From contig NZ_LVWA01000005.1 in NCBI RefSeq assembly GCF_001907195.1, positions 682,001-746,000 of the forward strand: 64,000 nt of DNA, written 5' to 3'. A program made the translations under genes and the position numbers. Shown piece by piece: positions 52,455 to 60,648 of the stretch; positions within the stretch are counted from its first letter, which is position 1, and each line of letters opens with the position of its first letter. Under the pieces are notes generated by a model. It saw only the letters and a program-made list of their open reading frames with translations. It was not told the DNA's origin and did not search any database. This DNA is from Pontibacter flavimaris (GTDB taxonomy: Bacteria; Bacteroidota; Bacteroidia; Cytophagales; Hymenobacteraceae).

Positions 52455-53192
52455 CTACCGCCCTTTCTGGCGCATAATTTCCTGCAGCCTGAGGGCGTTG
52501 AAGGCGGCATAGCCCAACTGGTCGTTGTCGAAGTATACATACACCTCCAGCCCCTGCCGCTGCCAGTCCTGGCATTGCTGCGCCCATCCCTGCAGCGCCT
52601 CCTCCGGGTAGGAACCTGCGTACTTGCCTCCGGGGCCGTGCAGGCGCACGTACACGAAACCGGCCGTTACGTGAAGCGGCGACTGATGGCCATCCAATTC
52701 ATAAATACAAAAAGCGGCATTATGTTTTCGGAGGAGGTTCAAAACTTCATCGGTATACCAACTGGGGTGCCTGAACTCGAACGTATACTTATAATAAGGA
52801 GGTAGCAGGGCCATAAAGTCCTGGAGGCGACGGACGTTGACCTTCCAGCCTGGCGGCAATTGGAATAGCACCGGCCCCAGCTTGTGCTCCAGCGCGTTGG
52901 CCGCAGCGAAAAACCGGCTGAGGGGCTCCTGCGGCTCCAGTAGCTTTTTCATGTGGGTGAGGTAGCGGCTGGCCTTAACCGCGAAGATAAAATTATCCGG
53001 AACTGACTCGCGCCAGCGGGCAAACGTTTCGGCAGGAGGCAGTTTGTAAAAGGAATTGTTGATCTCGACGGTGCTAAAATGGCCGGTATAGTAACCCGTG
53101 AAGCCACTTGGCCGTAGCTCTTTCGGATAGAAGGTTCCCACCCAGTGCCTGTAGTGCCACCCCGACGTGCCGATGTGTAGCTGTTGCTCCAT
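52455..53192 (-). CDS. DUF72 family protein (YecE-like)
   Basis: 245 residues, TIM-barrel-like. Family motifs: IGTSGWHYRHWVGTFYPKEL at the start, TVEINNSFYKLP, FIFAVKASRYLTHMKKL, VLFQLPPGW, FEFRHPSWY and YVYFDNDQLGYAAFNA at the end. Widespread in bacteria; no function is established. Monocistronic. Confidence 0.92.
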   Translation of the reverse strand: MEQQLHIGTSGWHYRHWVGTFYPKELRPSGFTGYYTGHFSTVEINNSFYKLPPAETFARWRESVPDNFIFAVKASRYLTHMKKLLEPQEPLSRFFAAANALEHKLGPVLFQLPPGWKVNVRRLQDFMALLPPYYKYTFEFRHPSWYTDEVLNLLRKHNAAFCIYELDGHQSPLHVTAGFVYVRLHGPGGKYAGSYPEEALQGWAQQCQDWQRQGLEVYVYFDNDQLGYAAFNALRLQEIMRQKGR

Positions 53193-53497
53193 GTGCCGCT
53201 ATTGTTGAGGGATTATACCTGCGGAGCAGTGCAATTGCTTAGCCAGCAAAAGCCTTAAAAGTATAACCAGTGCCTGTTTTGGCAGTTGTTCCAGCCGCCA
53301 AACGTGCGGGAAAAGTATCCTAAGGCATACGTAAAAACTAAATATAGGGAAATGTTTTAAACTATATAAAGATGGAATTATGTCTTATTAAGGGTGAACA
53401 GGCTGAATAAGGAAGTGAATCGCTGAACTACCCTTTTTGTCAAAGCGTTTAATTAAGTACAAAGTTTTATCATTAATAAACTATAAATCAGCTTACC
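53193..53497. other. Intergenic region upstream of the low-complexity genes
   Basis: Two AAGTAT sites lie near 53260 and 53315; the last 160 bases are AT-rich and probably hold the promoter of the 53498 gene. No clear TTG/TAnnTTTG pair was found and no gene is seen. Confidence 0.35.
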
Positions 53498-54028
53498 ATG
53501 AACTTTGACTATCGTAATGACCGCAGCGCTTTTGGCCAGCGCGAGGAGGGCAGCTTCGGCGAAAGCGGCTCAATGAGCGCTGCCAGTGGCAAGCCGCATT
53601 ATGGGCGAGATAACGCCAGCATGCGGGGCAACGACTACTATGGCACGCAAGGCTATAACAACGACTATAGCCGTGGAAACTACAGTGCCTCCACCTACGG
53701 CAGCGTTCGTAGTGGAAAGGGTGGCTATACCGCCAGCCAGTCCGGGAGCATGGATAGAAACTACATCGAGTTTCCGGACTACAGCAACAGGCCCACGTAC
53801 GGCAGTTATGCCGGCAGCCGGGCGTATACCGATTTCATAGACCACAACTATGGCTACACCAAGTCGGGGTTGGGCAGCGGCAGGTATAGCTCCAGTACCT
53901 ACAGCACCCGGGATGATAAAAAGCTTCGGAGCACCTACGATCATAAGCAGGATGCCCCGGCTTCCCGTGCCCCGTTCCGGTCGTCCAACCAGTCGCGCTA
54001 CAGCGAGAACGACGGCCGCCGCAGATAG
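53498..54028 (+). CDS. Tyr/Gly/Ser/Arg-rich low-complexity protein 1
   Basis: 176 residues, no signal peptide, no membrane segment and almost no hydrophobic residues. It is built from Y-G, Y-S, R-G and S-G dipeptides (DYYGTQGYNNDYSRGNYSAS, YGSYAGSRAYTDF) spread over the whole length, which predicts an intrinsically disordered protein. It shares composition and the MxxDxRND start with the protein encoded 131 bases downstream. The two belong to a Bacteroidota group of disordered proteins of unknown role. A terminator follows, so it can be transcribed alone. Confidence 0.75.
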   Translation: MNFDYRNDRSAFGQREEGSFGESGSMSAASGKPHYGRDNASMRGNDYYGTQGYNNDYSRGNYSASTYGSVRSGKGGYTASQSGSMDRNYIEFPDYSNRPTYGSYAGSRAYTDFIDHNYGYTKSGLGSGRYSSSTYSTRDDKKLRSTYDHKQDAPASRAPFRSSNQSRYSENDGRRR

Positions 54029-54054
54029 CAGCAGTTCAAACGCATACATACAGG

Positions 54055-54083
54055 AAAGGCCCGCTGCACAAGCGGGCCTTTTG
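54055..54083 (+). terminator. Terminator after low-complexity gene 1
   Basis: A 10-bp perfect stem AAAGGCCCGC/GCGGGCCTTT (54055-54064 with 54072-54081), 7-base loop, then TTGC. Confidence 0.8.
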
Positions 54084-54159
54084 CTTTGCCGGAGAACCGT
54101 TCGGCGCTGCCCCCGTTTAGTATAGATCAGATTGATGTACAACTTAAGACACGTAAGCT

Positions 54160-54888
54160 ATGAGAAACGACAGAGATAACAGCAGGTACTACCACACCGG
54201 CCTTTGGAGCGGCAGGGATGTGTATGACTTTGACCGCGACACCCGCGACGGCGACTTCGGGCGGGAGTACCAGGACCGCTACCGCGAAGGCAACAACCCC
54301 AGGGATTTCCGCGACCGCCGCGACTTCGACGCCAACCGCTTCCAGAACTACCGCAGCCGCGACTATGATCTGGAGGATACATACAACGAGAGCACCCGCG
54401 GACGCCGCCACGAGCTCAGCGACATTCGCCAGGGCTACGGCATCCCCAGCTTCGGCAGCTCCTCCGGGCGCCACGAGGATGTGCGCGACATGCAGCGCGA
54501 GCGCCGGGCGCAGCAGGAGCAGGGCTATGGCTCCGGCCGGATGAGCGGCTACAGCGGCTCCCGTTTTGGTGGCGCCAACTACAGCGCCCACGGCGACTTT
54601 GGCGGCTCGGACCGCTACAACGCCATGAGTGGCGGAGGCGGCAACATGGAGCGTACCGTTTCCTCGTCAGGCTACGGCGGCGGGCACAGCAACGCCTCCA
54701 TGCACCCGGACAGAAGCACGCACTCTGACAGAAGTGAGCCAAACTACCTGGGAGGCAACCGCAACCCGCGGGAGCAGCGGGCGTTTGGCGGTGACAGCAA
54801 CCGGGAGGAGCGCCGCCATCGCTCCGACCACCACAGCAGTGGCAGCACCGACAGGGGCGGCTACAGAAACTACGACCCGAACGACTGA
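54160..54888 (+). CDS. Asp/Arg/Gly/Tyr-rich low-complexity protein 2
   Basis: 242 residues, disordered. The first half is a dense mix of Asp, Arg and Tyr (YDFDRDTRDGDFGREYQDRY, FRDRRDFDANRFQNYRSRDY), the second half is Gly/Ser-rich (SGRMSGYSGSRFGGANYSAH, GGGGNMERTVSSSGYGGGHS) and His/Arg-rich at the end. Charge-mixed RD tracts and YG/RGG-like tracts are the features of eukaryotic RNA-granule proteins. It has no cysteine. Function unknown; the gene may be stress-induced, but the sequence does not show how. Confidence 0.75.
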   Translation: MRNDRDNSRYYHTGLWSGRDVYDFDRDTRDGDFGREYQDRYREGNNPRDFRDRRDFDANRFQNYRSRDYDLEDTYNESTRGRRHELSDIRQGYGIPSFGSSSGRHEDVRDMQRERRAQQEQGYGSGRMSGYSGSRFGGANYSAHGDFGGSDRYNAMSGGGGNMERTVSSSGYGGGHSNASMHPDRSTHSDRSEPNYLGGNRNPREQRAFGGDSNREERRHRSDHHSSGSTDRGGYRNYDPND

Positions 54889-54911
54889 TTTATACTTTCA
54901 GGAATACTTAT

Positions 54912-54953
54912 CGCGACAGCACCTGTTACACCAGCAGGTGCTGTCGCGTTTTA
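54912..54953 (+). terminator. Terminator after low-complexity gene 2
   Basis: A 14-bp perfect stem (54912-54925 with 54935-54948) with a 9-base loop, followed by TTTTAT. Confidence 0.85.
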
Positions 54954-55035
54954 TAAAGTATACATGGTGGGCAGGCTTCCCTCAAAACATCTGCACAGCC
55001 GCCCTGTTTTATACTTTAAGGTATAGCTTTAGAAC

Positions 55036-55899
55036 ATGAAGAACAGAACCGTAGCCCGCTTGCTTTACGCCGAGACCGTTGACATGGGCGGTTTGCCCGT
55101 GCACCAGCCTTTCCCCACCCAGCAGGTAGACCAGATAGACCCGTTTTTGCTGCTGCACCACCACATTCATGAAATGCCGGAGCACGTTCTCCCGCACAAG
55201 ACGGGGGTGGGGCCGCACCCGCACCGTGGCTTCTCCCCGGTTACCTTTGTGTACCGGGGCGGGGTGCACCACCGCGACTCGCGCGGCAACGACAGCGTGG
55301 TGTATGCCGGCGGCACCCAGTGGATGAACGCCGGCAGGGGCATTGTGCATAGTGAGCGCCCTCCGAAGGATATAATGGAGCGGGGCGGGGTGCAGGAGAT
55401 CATTCAGCTTTGGGTAAACACTCCCGCCGCATACAAGCTGGAGCAGCCGGAGTATTTCGCGTTGCAGGCCGAGGATACGCCAACCGTAACGGCAGCGGGC
55501 GTAAGCGTGCAGGTGGTGGCAGGTGAGCATCAGGATGTGGGCGGGCCCATCAGCACCAAATCGCCGGTGCTGGCGCTGCGCCTGGAGGTAAAGGCCGGGG
55601 CCAGCCATACTTTTCCGCTCCCAGCAGACTACAGCGCTTTTTTATACTTGCTGGATGGCGCCGTGCAGGTGGCCGGCTTTGGCTTGGTGGAGGGGCTGCA
55701 CCAGGTGCTGTTTAACCAGGATGGCGAGGGCATTACCCTGACGGCCAGGGAAGACACGCGGGCGCTGCTGGTGGCCGGAAAGCCGCTGGGGGAACCGGTG
55801 GTGGCCAGCGGCCCCTTCGTGATGAACAGCCAGACGGAGATCATGCAGGCCATGCGCGATTACCAGATGGGCAAGCTGGGAATACTGATAGAAGACTGA
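55036..55899 (+). CDS. Pirin family protein
   Basis: 287 residues, bicupin. The pirin metal site appears in GPHPHRGFSPVTFVYRGGVHHRDS and AGRGIVHSERPP, and the C-terminal cupin is recognisable (LFNQDGEGITLTAREDTRALLVAGKPLGEPVVASGPFVMNSQTEI). Family members are iron proteins; some act as quercetinases or as redox-linked regulators. The specific activity here is open. Confidence 0.93.
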   Translation: MKNRTVARLLYAETVDMGGLPVHQPFPTQQVDQIDPFLLLHHHIHEMPEHVLPHKTGVGPHPHRGFSPVTFVYRGGVHHRDSRGNDSVVYAGGTQWMNAGRGIVHSERPPKDIMERGGVQEIIQLWVNTPAAYKLEQPEYFALQAEDTPTVTAAGVSVQVVAGEHQDVGGPISTKSPVLALRLEVKAGASHTFPLPADYSAFLYLLDGAVQVAGFGLVEGLHQVLFNQDGEGITLTAREDTRALLVAGKPLGEPVVASGPFVMNSQTEIMQAMRDYQMGKLGILIED

Positions 55900-55904
55900 G
55901 GTGC

Positions 55905-56312
55905 TTAATCCTGCATGCGGAGCCAGCCCAGGGCCGATTCCACGGTGGTGAACTGCTCCATTTGCACGTGCACGTTTAAGTTCTCCTGCGCCTTGCTCAT
56001 CATGTTCTCGAAGGAAATATAGGTGAACACATCGGCCTTTACCACACGAGCCACCTTCTGAAGCTGGCTTTTGAGCAATAGGGGGATAAGCTCCTTTATG
56101 ATCCACTGCTGGTCCTCGAAGGTGACGTGGGAGAGCCGCCTGGAGTCGGCCAGCCAGAGCCGGGTGCTCTGGTCCAGGATGAGCTGCTTAATAGCGTGGA
56201 GGCCTTCCCGGTACTCCTCCGTGCTTACGGGGCGCATCCAGGTGATGTGCAGCAGGTCTTCTTCTGGAACGATGCGTGAAGTGAGGTATTCCGGAAGTTC
56301 AGCAGAAGTCAT
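55905..56312 (-). CDS. SpoIIAA/STAS-like protein
   Basis: 135 residues. The pattern TWMRPVSTEEYREGLHAIKQLIL, RLWLADSRRLSHVTFEDQQWII and VARVVKADVFTYISFENMMSKAQ resembles the STAS/SEC14-like proteins of Bacteroidota (a 'WxDxRxL..v...dq.Wi' core). It lacks the phosphorylatable serine motif of classical anti-sigma antagonists. Its stop lies 5 bases from the convergent pirin gene end. Function unknown. Confidence 0.7.
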   Translation of the reverse strand: MTSAELPEYLTSRIVPEEDLLHITWMRPVSTEEYREGLHAIKQLILDQSTRLWLADSRRLSHVTFEDQQWIIKELIPLLLKSQLQKVARVVKADVFTYISFENMMSKAQENLNVHVQMEQFTTVESALGWLRMQD

Positions 56313-56467
56313 AGTCTTTAAATAGTGTACAAAACTATACTATTTTTACCTGATAACATAGTGTGTGCAATGTAAGATAGCAGTTTTAGAAGGAGGGATG
56401 AAGTATAAATTTCATACTTTGCCATCCTGAATTGCCTCATTCAAAACGGCAAAGTTAACTTTAAAGT

Positions 56468-57046
56468 ATGGCAACGAATAAGATATACATCAAGAACATG
56501 GTGTGCGACCGCTGCAAGCGCGTGGTGGCCGAGGAACTGCAGAAACTGGGCTACACCGTGCTGCAGGTAGGCCTGGGCGAGGCCGAGTTGGCCACAGATG
56601 ACCCTGAGGTGAACATGGAGCAACTGCGGGAGGTGCTTGAAAGCAATGGCTTTGAGCTGCTCGACGACCGCAGGACGCAGCTGATCGAGAAAGTAAAGCT
56701 GGCCATTATAGAACTGGTACACCAGACCGGCGAGCAGGAACTGCACATCAACACCTCGGACTACATAGCCGATAAACTGGGGCTGGAGTACAACTACATC
56801 AGCTCGCTCTTCTCCTCCTTCGAGGGGATAACAATAGAGAAGTACCTCATCCTGCAGCGCATAGAGCGGGTAAAGGAGCTGCTCGTATACGATGAGCTAA
56901 GCCTGAAGGAAATTGCCTACAAACTGGGCTACAGCAGTGTGGCGCACCTCTCTAACCAGTTCAAGAAAGTAACCGGCCTCACCCCGAGCCATTTTAAACA
57001 GGTTAAAAGCGAGAAACGAAAAACGCTGGACAAGGTGCAGGATTGA
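56468..57046 (+). CDS. HMA (CxxC) domain fused to AraC-type HTH regulator
   Basis: 192 residues. Residues 1-70 form a ferredoxin-like HMA heavy-metal domain: IKNMVCDRCKRVVAEELQKLGY with C13 and C16. A linker helix (about 70-100) leads to an AraC/HTH_18 domain (about 105-185): SDYIADKLGLEYNYISSLFSSFEG, LSLKEIAYKLGYSSVAHLSNQFKKVTGLTPSHFK. This should be a metal-responsive transcription factor sensing Cu+, Zn2+ or a similar ion through the CxxC. No metal pump gene is adjacent. The ATG lies inside an AAGTATG motif (56464-56470). Confidence 0.88.
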   Translation: MATNKIYIKNMVCDRCKRVVAEELQKLGYTVLQVGLGEAELATDDPEVNMEQLREVLESNGFELLDDRRTQLIEKVKLAIIELVHQTGEQELHINTSDYIADKLGLEYNYISSLFSSFEGITIEKYLILQRIERVKELLVYDELSLKEIAYKLGYSSVAHLSNQFKKVTGLTPSHFKQVKSEKRKTLDKVQD

Positions 57047-57189
57047 TCACAAATGCACGTTGCTGAAAATCTAACTCCGGATTCAGAAGAGGCGGATTTA
57101 ATACAGAAACACGCACTTGCTTGCCTGGAGGAACCGGGTGGAGTTTATACTTTGAAGCATTCGTAAACTGCCGATAGAGCGCATGCAAG

Positions 57190-57234
57190 TATAAAAAAGA
57201 AACCGGCAGAAGTATAAAAGCTACTGCCGGTTTC
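57190..57234 (-). terminator. Terminator of persulfide dioxygenase gene, AAGTATA in loop
   Basis: An 11-bp perfect stem GAAACCGGCAG/CTGCCGGTTTC (57199-57209 with 57224-57234); the 14-base loop begins AAGTATAAAA. On the minus strand TTTTTTATACTT follows. AAGTATA sites also flank the hairpin on both sides. Confidence 0.85.
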
Positions 57235-57256
57235 CTGGTTTATACTTTTACGCAAA

Positions 57257-58669
57257 TCATTTGAGCGTGGTGGGGCACACAAAGTTCGTGCGCGGCAGGT
57301 TTGTCTCAGCGATGGCCTTGTAGCCGCCTTGCACATCCACAATTTCCTGAAACCCCCTCGACCTAAGTATGGAGGCCGCGATCATAGAGCGGTAACCGCC
57401 GGCGCAATGAATGTAAAGCGTGCGGTCCTTCGGCAGCGCGCCCAGGTGCTCGTTCAGGTAATCCAGTGGGGCGTTGAGGGCCGTTTCCAGGTGCTCTGCC
57501 TGGTACTCGCCCGGCTTGCGGACATCCACGATGCAGATGCTGTTGTCCTGCTCAAAGCTGGCGGCCAGCTCGGTGGCAGGTACCGAAACCAGGGAATCGA
57601 CCTCCTTGCCGGCGTCTGCCCAGCTCTGGAAGCCGCCTTTCAGGAAGCCAATGGCGTTGTCATATCCCACGCGTGCTAAGCGTGTCACCACCTCTTCCTC
57701 GCGGCCCTGCTCCGCCACGATCAGGATCGGCTGCTGGATGTCAGGAATAAGCGCGCCCACCCACGGGGCAAAGCCGCCGTCGATGCCGATGCTGATGGCG
57801 TTGGGGATAAAGCCCCGGGCGAAGTCGCCGGGCTTGCGGGTATCCAGCACCAGGGCTCCCGTTCCGTTGGCCGCAGCCTCAAAGGCTTCCGGTGATAGTT
57901 CCTGCAGGCCCTGTGCCATCACATCGTTAATATTGGCGTAGCCGTCCCGGTTCATCTGCACGTTCATCGGGAAGTAACCCGGCGGAGGCAGCAAACCTTC
58001 CGTCACCTCCTTCACGAACTCCTCGCGGGTCATATCGGGGCGCAGGGCGTAGTTATTTTTCTTCTGGTTGCCCAGGGTGTCGCTTGTTTCCTTGCTCATG
58101 TTCTTGCCGCACGCGGAACCGGCGCCATGGGCAGGGTATACTATCACGTTGTCGGGCAAAGTCATGATCTTGTTGCGGAGCGAATCATAGAGGTGTGCCG
58201 CCAGCTGTGCCTCCGAAAGGTCTGACTTTACAGCCAGGTCCGGGCGGCCCACGTCGCCGATGAATAGCGTGTCGCCGGAGAAGATCGCGTGCTCCCTGCC
58301 ATTCTCGTCGAGCAGCAGGTACGTGGTGGACTCCATCGTGTGGCCCGGCGTGTGCAGCACCCTGATGGTAAGGTCGCCCACCTTCATTTCCTCCCCGTCC
58401 GTAGCCAAGTGTGCCGCAAACTTAGGCTGTGCGTTTGGCCCGAAGACGATGGTAGCGCCGGTAGCTCTGGCCAGGTCCACGTGGCCCGAAACGAAGTCGG
58501 CGTGGAAGTGCGTCTCCAGAACGTACTTTATGCTGGCGCCGTCTTTGGCGGCTTTTTCTAAGTATGGCTTCACCTCGCGAAGCGGGTCGATGATAGCGGC
58601 CTCGCCCTTGCTTTCGATGTAGTAAGCCCCCTGCGCCAGGCAGCCTGTATAGATCTGTTCTACTTTCAT
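57257..58669 (-). CDS. Persulfide dioxygenase (MBL fold) fused to two rhodanese domains
   Basis: 470 residues. The metallo-beta-lactamase domain (1-245) has the ETHE1-type iron site THFHADFVSGH (H54, H56, D58), LHTPGHT and FSGDTLFIGDVGRPDL. Two rhodanese domains follow. In the first (about 265-350) the catalytic position reads VAEQGRE with no cysteine, so it is inactive; the second (about 375-465) has an active-type loop CAGGYRS with C422. The enzyme should oxidise glutathione-like or low-molecular-weight persulfide to sulfite and the rhodanese then transfers sulfur. A CRP/FNR-type palindrome lies upstream. Confidence 0.93.
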   Translation of the reverse strand: MKVEQIYTGCLAQGAYYIESKGEAAIIDPLREVKPYLEKAAKDGASIKYVLETHFHADFVSGHVDLARATGATIVFGPNAQPKFAAHLATDGEEMKVGDLTIRVLHTPGHTMESTTYLLLDENGREHAIFSGDTLFIGDVGRPDLAVKSDLSEAQLAAHLYDSLRNKIMTLPDNVIVYPAHGAGSACGKNMSKETSDTLGNQKKNNYALRPDMTREEFVKEVTEGLLPPPGYFPMNVQMNRDGYANINDVMAQGLQELSPEAFEAAANGTGALVLDTRKPGDFARGFIPNAISIGIDGGFAPWVGALIPDIQQPILIVAEQGREEEVVTRLARVGYDNAIGFLKGGFQSWADAGKEVDSLVSVPATELAASFEQDNSICIVDVRKPGEYQAEHLETALNAPLDYLNEHLGALPKDRTLYIHCAGGYRSMIAASILRSRGFQEIVDVQGGYKAIAETNLPRTNFVCPTTLK

Positions 58670-58726
58670 AGATCGTTACTTTCCTTAATGGTAGTACAAA
58701 TATCGCTAAAATATACACGTATCACA

Positions 58727-58740
58727 GTGACATTTATCAC
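58727..58740. promoter_or_regulatory. CRP/FNR-type palindrome upstream of persulfide dioxygenase gene
   Basis: GTGACATTTATCAC, a GTGA-N6-TCAC dyad matching the CRP/FNR half-site pattern, lies 58 bases upstream of the ATG, a usual activator position. A second overlapping TCAC (58722-58725) is present. The cognate regulator is unknown. Confidence 0.5.
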
Positions 58741-58824
58741 CGACATGAAACACCTTGCATTTTATACTTTGCTGCAGTGTATAGAGTCCTCTCAGCCTGA
58801 TGGTGAAATCTGCTGACTCACAAG

Positions 58825-58863
58825 TATAAAAAAAGCCTTCCTGAAGTAATCAGGAAGGCTTTT
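58825..58863 (-). terminator. Terminator of the subtilase gene
   Basis: A 14-bp perfect stem (58831-58844 with 58850-58863), 5-base loop; on the minus strand TTTATACTT follows, so the T-run is continuous with a TATACTT motif. Confidence 0.85.
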
Positions 58864-58881
58864 CTAATGGTTGCTATACTT

Positions 58882-60411
58882 TTACTGCACTGCAGACACA
58901 GCTCTGAAAGCGTTCACGCGGCCATGTCCGTAGTAGGGGTCACGGCCCGGTTTACCCAGGTCGTCGGCAGAGGCACGCAGGGCGGCTCTCACCTGAGCCG
59001 GGTCCATATCGCCGCCGTTCTTGCCTATAATAAGGGCTGCTACGCCCGTGGCATGTGGTGCGGCCATACTTGTACCTACAGACCAGTAATAGGAAGCTCT
59101 TGTCGGATCGAGGTTGCTGCCACTGCTAAACACGTAGTCAAACACATAGACATACTGCGTTACGCCTCCGATAACAGCTATTTCAGCTCCTGGATATACA
59201 TAGTCACCGCCCGGGGCGGCAAAGTCTACATCCGAAGTGCCATAGTTGGAGTAAGAAGCCAGGTAGTCCAGGTTAGCGGTCAGCGGGCTTAATGCCCAGC
59301 CCTGTGGTGCCGTGGCGGAGATAGAGATCACGTTGGTGGAACCAGAAGGGATGTGGGCCAAAGACTTGTCCGCGTTACCGTTGTTGGCATCATTGCCAGC
59401 TGAGGCAATAATAGTAACGCCTTGCTGCGTAGCATAGTTGGTTACCTTGTTGATGGCATTCAGCAACTCCTGCGTCGCCTTGGTGTCGTTGATCACAAAG
59501 TCGTCGGTAGGATCATCCGGTGTGCCATTGTCGTCAAGGTACTTGCCGTTGGCCGGCAGCGCTGCGCCCAGGCTCATGTTCACCACGTCGGCGCCCTGCG
59601 CTACAGCGTGCAGGATACCCTGCATCATCCAGGAGAAAGAGCCGCTTCCGGAGTCGCGGAGTACTTTTACAAGTATAAGCTCGGCCTCCGGAGCCACACC
59701 GATGATGCCTATGCCATTATCCGCAGCGGCAATGGTACCGGCTGTGTGGGTGCCGTGGCTGCCTACTCCAGGCAGTGCGTAACCCAGCGTTTCACCCGGA
59801 ACAAAGTTTCTGCTGGCGGCCATGTCGATATTAGGGGCCAGGTCAGCATGGTCGAGGTCAAAGCCACTGTCAAGCACGGCAATACGAACCCCTTTTCCAC
59901 GGTAGCCGGCATTCCAGGCTTCCGGAGCATTCACGGCGTCGTGTCCCCACTGCAGGTCAAAGTAACGGTCGTTGTCGCCGCTGAACGGCGGGTTTCCGAA
60001 GGCCTCGGCGTCGAACTCCACAATCTTCTGGTCGTCCGGGTTGTACCACTGAATCTCCAGATCAGGCACTACAGTCACGCCCTTGATCTTGCCAGCCTTG
60101 GCGGCGAAGTCAGGGTCGCTGGAAGTAACGGTAATGATGCCCACTTTGTCCATCACGCCGGTTACGTTTCCTTTCATACTTCTGAGCTGCTCTTGAATGT
60201 CGGAAGGCAGGCTGTTGCCGGCGGCAACCACCATGTAGTGCCCCCGTTTGATCTTAACGCCGGTGTGAACGGCGCCTGCTGTCGCCGCATTGGTCGCATC
60301 CGCATTAAAGCCTGCCGAAGGGTTTACCTGCTCCTCTTCAGGAGAGCAGGACAACAGTAAGCCGAGCGCCACCATAGGAAATGCGGCACGCGTAGTAAGT
60401 CTTTTGATCAT
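58882..60411 (-). CDS. Subtilisin-like (S8) serine protease, lipoprotein
   Basis: 509 residues. A lipoprotein signal ends at LLSC (Cys22). Residues about 58-122 are an I9-type propeptide/inhibitor (GHYMVVAAGNSLPSDIQEQL). The S8 catalytic triad is intact: D181 (VLDSGFDLDHADL), H222 (GTHTAGTIAA) and S448 (GTSMAAPHATGVAALI), with the oxyanion asparagine in SAGNDANNG. It is likely an outer-membrane-attached or secreted protease that self-activates. A T9SS C-terminal domain is absent. Monocistronic. Confidence 0.95.
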   Translation of the reverse strand: MIKRLTTRAAFPMVALGLLLSCSPEEEQVNPSAGFNADATNAATAGAVHTGVKIKRGHYMVVAAGNSLPSDIQEQLRSMKGNVTGVMDKVGIITVTSSDPDFAAKAGKIKGVTVVPDLEIQWYNPDDQKIVEFDAEAFGNPPFSGDNDRYFDLQWGHDAVNAPEAWNAGYRGKGVRIAVLDSGFDLDHADLAPNIDMAASRNFVPGETLGYALPGVGSHGTHTAGTIAAADNGIGIIGVAPEAELILVKVLRDSGSGSFSWMMQGILHAVAQGADVVNMSLGAALPANGKYLDDNGTPDDPTDDFVINDTKATQELLNAINKVTNYATQQGVTIIASAGNDANNGNADKSLAHIPSGSTNVISISATAPQGWALSPLTANLDYLASYSNYGTSDVDFAAPGGDYVYPGAEIAVIGGVTQYVYVFDYVFSSGSNLDPTRASYYWSVGTSMAAPHATGVAALIIGKNGGDMDPAQVRAALRASADDLGKPGRDPYYGHGRVNAFRAVSAVQ

Positions 60412-60648
60412 AATAATAATTGTTAAGGTGAGGTTTTAAAGGTTTTGATTGTTTTAGGTGTACTTAATACTTTGTTAAGATAAATACAAAAAGTGATATA
60501 ACAAGCAGATAGTCTGTAAATTTTTTGAATAAAATAAGTAAGTGTTGGTATTATGGATGTAGCATCTATACTCTATAGCGTAAATAAAAGTTGCTACGGG
60601 CGGGCGATTATTAGAAAAATAAAAGAATTTACTACAGTATATTGTGCA

